Assembly: GCA_002427325.1 (NCBI GenBank)
Contig: DIQS01000019.1
Span: forward strand, 14,478-39,928
Source: Cloacimonetes bacterium UBA5456
GTDB taxonomy: Bacteria; Cloacimonadota; Cloacimonadia; Cloacimonadales; Cloacimonadaceae
Direction of reading: 5' to 3'
Length of the DNA stretch: 25,451 nt
The notes below the pieces were generated by a model. The model was not told the origin of the DNA. It saw nothing but the letters and a program-made list of their open reading frames with translations, and searched no databases. The stretch's first letter is position 1, and each line of letters starts with the position of its first letter. Positions 24,176 to 25,451 of the stretch are shown here, piece by piece. The position numbers and the translations under genes were made by a program.

Positions 24176-25451
24176 ATGAAAAAAGTCAAATTATTTAGCA
24201 CGATCACCTTAAGTCTGTTCATCATTTTTGGCATAACAGCTTGCTCAGACCCTTTCACTTCTTCGCCCAAGAACCAAGTGGAAACCCCTATCATAACCCT
24301 AAGCGAAAACCCTGATGGAGGGACGAAATATGTGACCCTCACTTGTCCAACACAGGGTGCTTCGATCTATTACACTTTGGACGGCACCACACCCACAAAA
24401 GAATCTACCAAATATCACGAAGACATAGAGATTACAGCAAATGCGCGGCTCGTGGCAAGAGCATATAAGAAGAACTGGAAGCCAAGCCAAACCGCCAGCA
24501 TGCTTATCAGTCTGCAACCCGCCAAAGTGGTCATTGATCCACCTTCCGGCGTTTATCTTTCACCCCTTACGGTGACAATGGAGTGCCCCACAGAGGAAGT
24601 GGATATTTATTACACGACCAATGGCAATTTGCCCAGCACCTATGCAAATCTATATGAAGGTCCATTCGTGCTTAGTTCTGGTGCAAAAATTATTGCGATA
24701 GCCATAAAAAAGGATTGGAGCTATAGCCCATATACCGTGGAAAGATTAGGCATCATCAATTTGGATGTTGAGATGATCGAGGTTCCCATGGGAAGCTTCA
24801 ACATGGGTAGAACTATCGGTGAAGGCTGGCCTCATGAGCTTCCCGTGCACAGAGTTAGTATTAGCTCTTTTCATATGAGCAAATATCCCGTAACTCAAGG
24901 AGAATATCAGCTCATCATGGGACTCAATCCTGATGTTGACAACATCGTCGATATTGCCAAACCCGTCAATGATGTAAGCTGGAATCATGCCATAAAATAT
25001 TGCAACCTGCGCAGTATGGACGAAGGTCTCACGCCTGTTTACAGTCTCTTTGGCTCCACCGATCCCGCTGACTGGGGCATTGTTCCACAGCTCGGCGATC
25101 CTGCCTGGGACAGCGTTTCATGTGATTGGACTGCAAATGGTTATCGCCTGCCCACCGAGGCGGAATGGGAATATGCCGCACGTGGCGGTCACGACTATCC
25201 CGATCTTCTCTATAGCGGTTCAAATACTTTAAGCGACGTGGGTTGGTATTATAGCAATTCCTCTCATATCTTGCGTGATGTGGGCATGAAAGACCCCAAT
25301 TCACTCGGTATTTATGACATGAGCGGAAACGTCCGTGAATGGTGTTGGGATTGGTTTGATGAAGATTATTATAGCATGACTCCACCCATAAATCCAATAG
25401 GACCGAACAGCGGTGAATATCGTGTTTTGCGTGGCGGCTATTGGTTTGACC
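24176..25451 (+). CDS. Paralogous CHB_HEX-SUMF1 lipoprotein, cut by window end
   Basis: The frame is open from ATG 24176 to the last base (425 codons visible). AAGGAG at 24163-24168 supports the start, 11 nt after the previous stop. Lipobox ITAC gives an acylated Cys. Two PF13290-like repeats are both canonical here: CPTQGASIYYTLDGTTPTKES and CPTEEVDIYYTTNGNLPSTY. The SUMF1 domain begins at VPMGSFNMGRTIGEG and runs through ANGYRLPTEAEWEYAARGG and IYDMSGNVREWCWDWFD to RGGYWFD, where the window stops just before the second cysteine position. It is a tandem duplicate of the preceding gene, sharing the insert GSTDPADWG. The first FGE cysteine is outside or at the edge of view. Confidence 0.85.
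   Translation, partial: MKKVKLFSTITLSLFIIFGITACSDPFTSSPKNQVETPIITLSENPDGGTKYVTLTCPTQGASIYYTLDGTTPTKESTKYHEDIEITANARLVARAYKKNWKPSQTASMLISLQPAKVVIDPPSGVYLSPLTVTMECPTEEVDIYYTTNGNLPSTYANLYEGPFVLSSGAKIIAIAIKKDWSYSPYTVERLGIINLDVEMIEVPMGSFNMGRTIGEGWPHELPVHRVSISSFHMSKYPVTQGEYQLIMGLNPDVDNIVDIAKPVNDVSWNHAIKYCNLRSMDEGLTPVYSLFGSTDPADWGIVPQLGDPAWDSVSCDWTANGYRLPTEAEWEYAARGGHDYPDLLYSGSNTLSDVGWYYSNSSHILRDVGMKDPNSLGIYDMSGNVREWCWDWFDEDYYSMTPPINPIGPNSGEYRVLRGGYWFD

Overview
The window reads as a chromosomal segment from a Gram-negative (diderm) anaerobe-like bacterium. Evidence for an outer membrane comes from lipobox lipoproteins, an MCE/MlaD-type protein, a C-terminal Omp85-like barrel and a small OmpA-like barrel. 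The gene content (MEP-pathway ispG, an IleRS2-type isoleucyl-tRNA synthetase, several SUMF1-fold lipoproteins, a Glce-type epimerase-like protein, peptidase/propeller/barrel fusion) resembles what I know of Cloacimonadota (Candidatus Cloacimonas-like) genomes. That assignment is inference from recall, not a search result. I found no rRNA, tRNA, insertion sequence, phage gene or CRISPR array.

Layout. 1-941: the 3' end of hemW and a short CCA-adding-enzyme-like gene, overlapping by ATGA. 942-1114: convergent gap holding a 94-bp palindromic element. 1115-3220 (minus): ispG followed by two overlapping half-size chromate-transporter (CHR) genes. 3416-13650 (plus): a tightly packed run of eight genes, probably one or two operons: a secreted glutamine-amidotransferase-like protein, an MCE protein, a 1003-aa metallopeptidase/beta-propeller/outer-membrane-barrel fusion, an M17 leucyl aminopeptidase, a zinc/manganese-type ABC importer (binding lipoprotein, ATPase, permease) and a membrane-anchored C5-epimerase-like protein. 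13589-14913 (minus): a DUF2156 and GNAT gene pair, overlapping the epimerase-like gene tail to tail by 62 nt. 15072-15668 (minus): a small outer-membrane barrel protein with its own terminator and promoter.

15669-16192 is a gene-poor stretch with the inverted second copy of the 94-bp element and several dyads. 16193-17228 carries two small CxxC-containing, charged-tail proteins upstream of ileS (17232-20363). From 20382 to the window end there are three consecutive SUMF1 (formylglycine-generating-enzyme fold) proteins: first a zinc-ribbon/degenerate-kinase/TM/SUMF1 fusion, then two paralogous lipoproteins with paired chitobiase-C-terminal-like (CHB_HEX) repeats, the last cut by the window edge.

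How parts may work together. The 3416-8623 genes look like an envelope module, with an MCE lipid-binding protein in the periplasm next to a barrel protein that could sit opposite it in the outer membrane. The M17 peptidase, the HELTH peptidase and the ZnuABC-like importer share metal dependence, which may explain their co-location. The terminal SUMF1 cluster looks like a surface or periplasmic system whose SUMF1 domains lack one or both of the catalytic FGE cysteines where this can be checked, so they are more likely binding or structural modules, with the kinase-like protein as a possible membrane-spanning partner.
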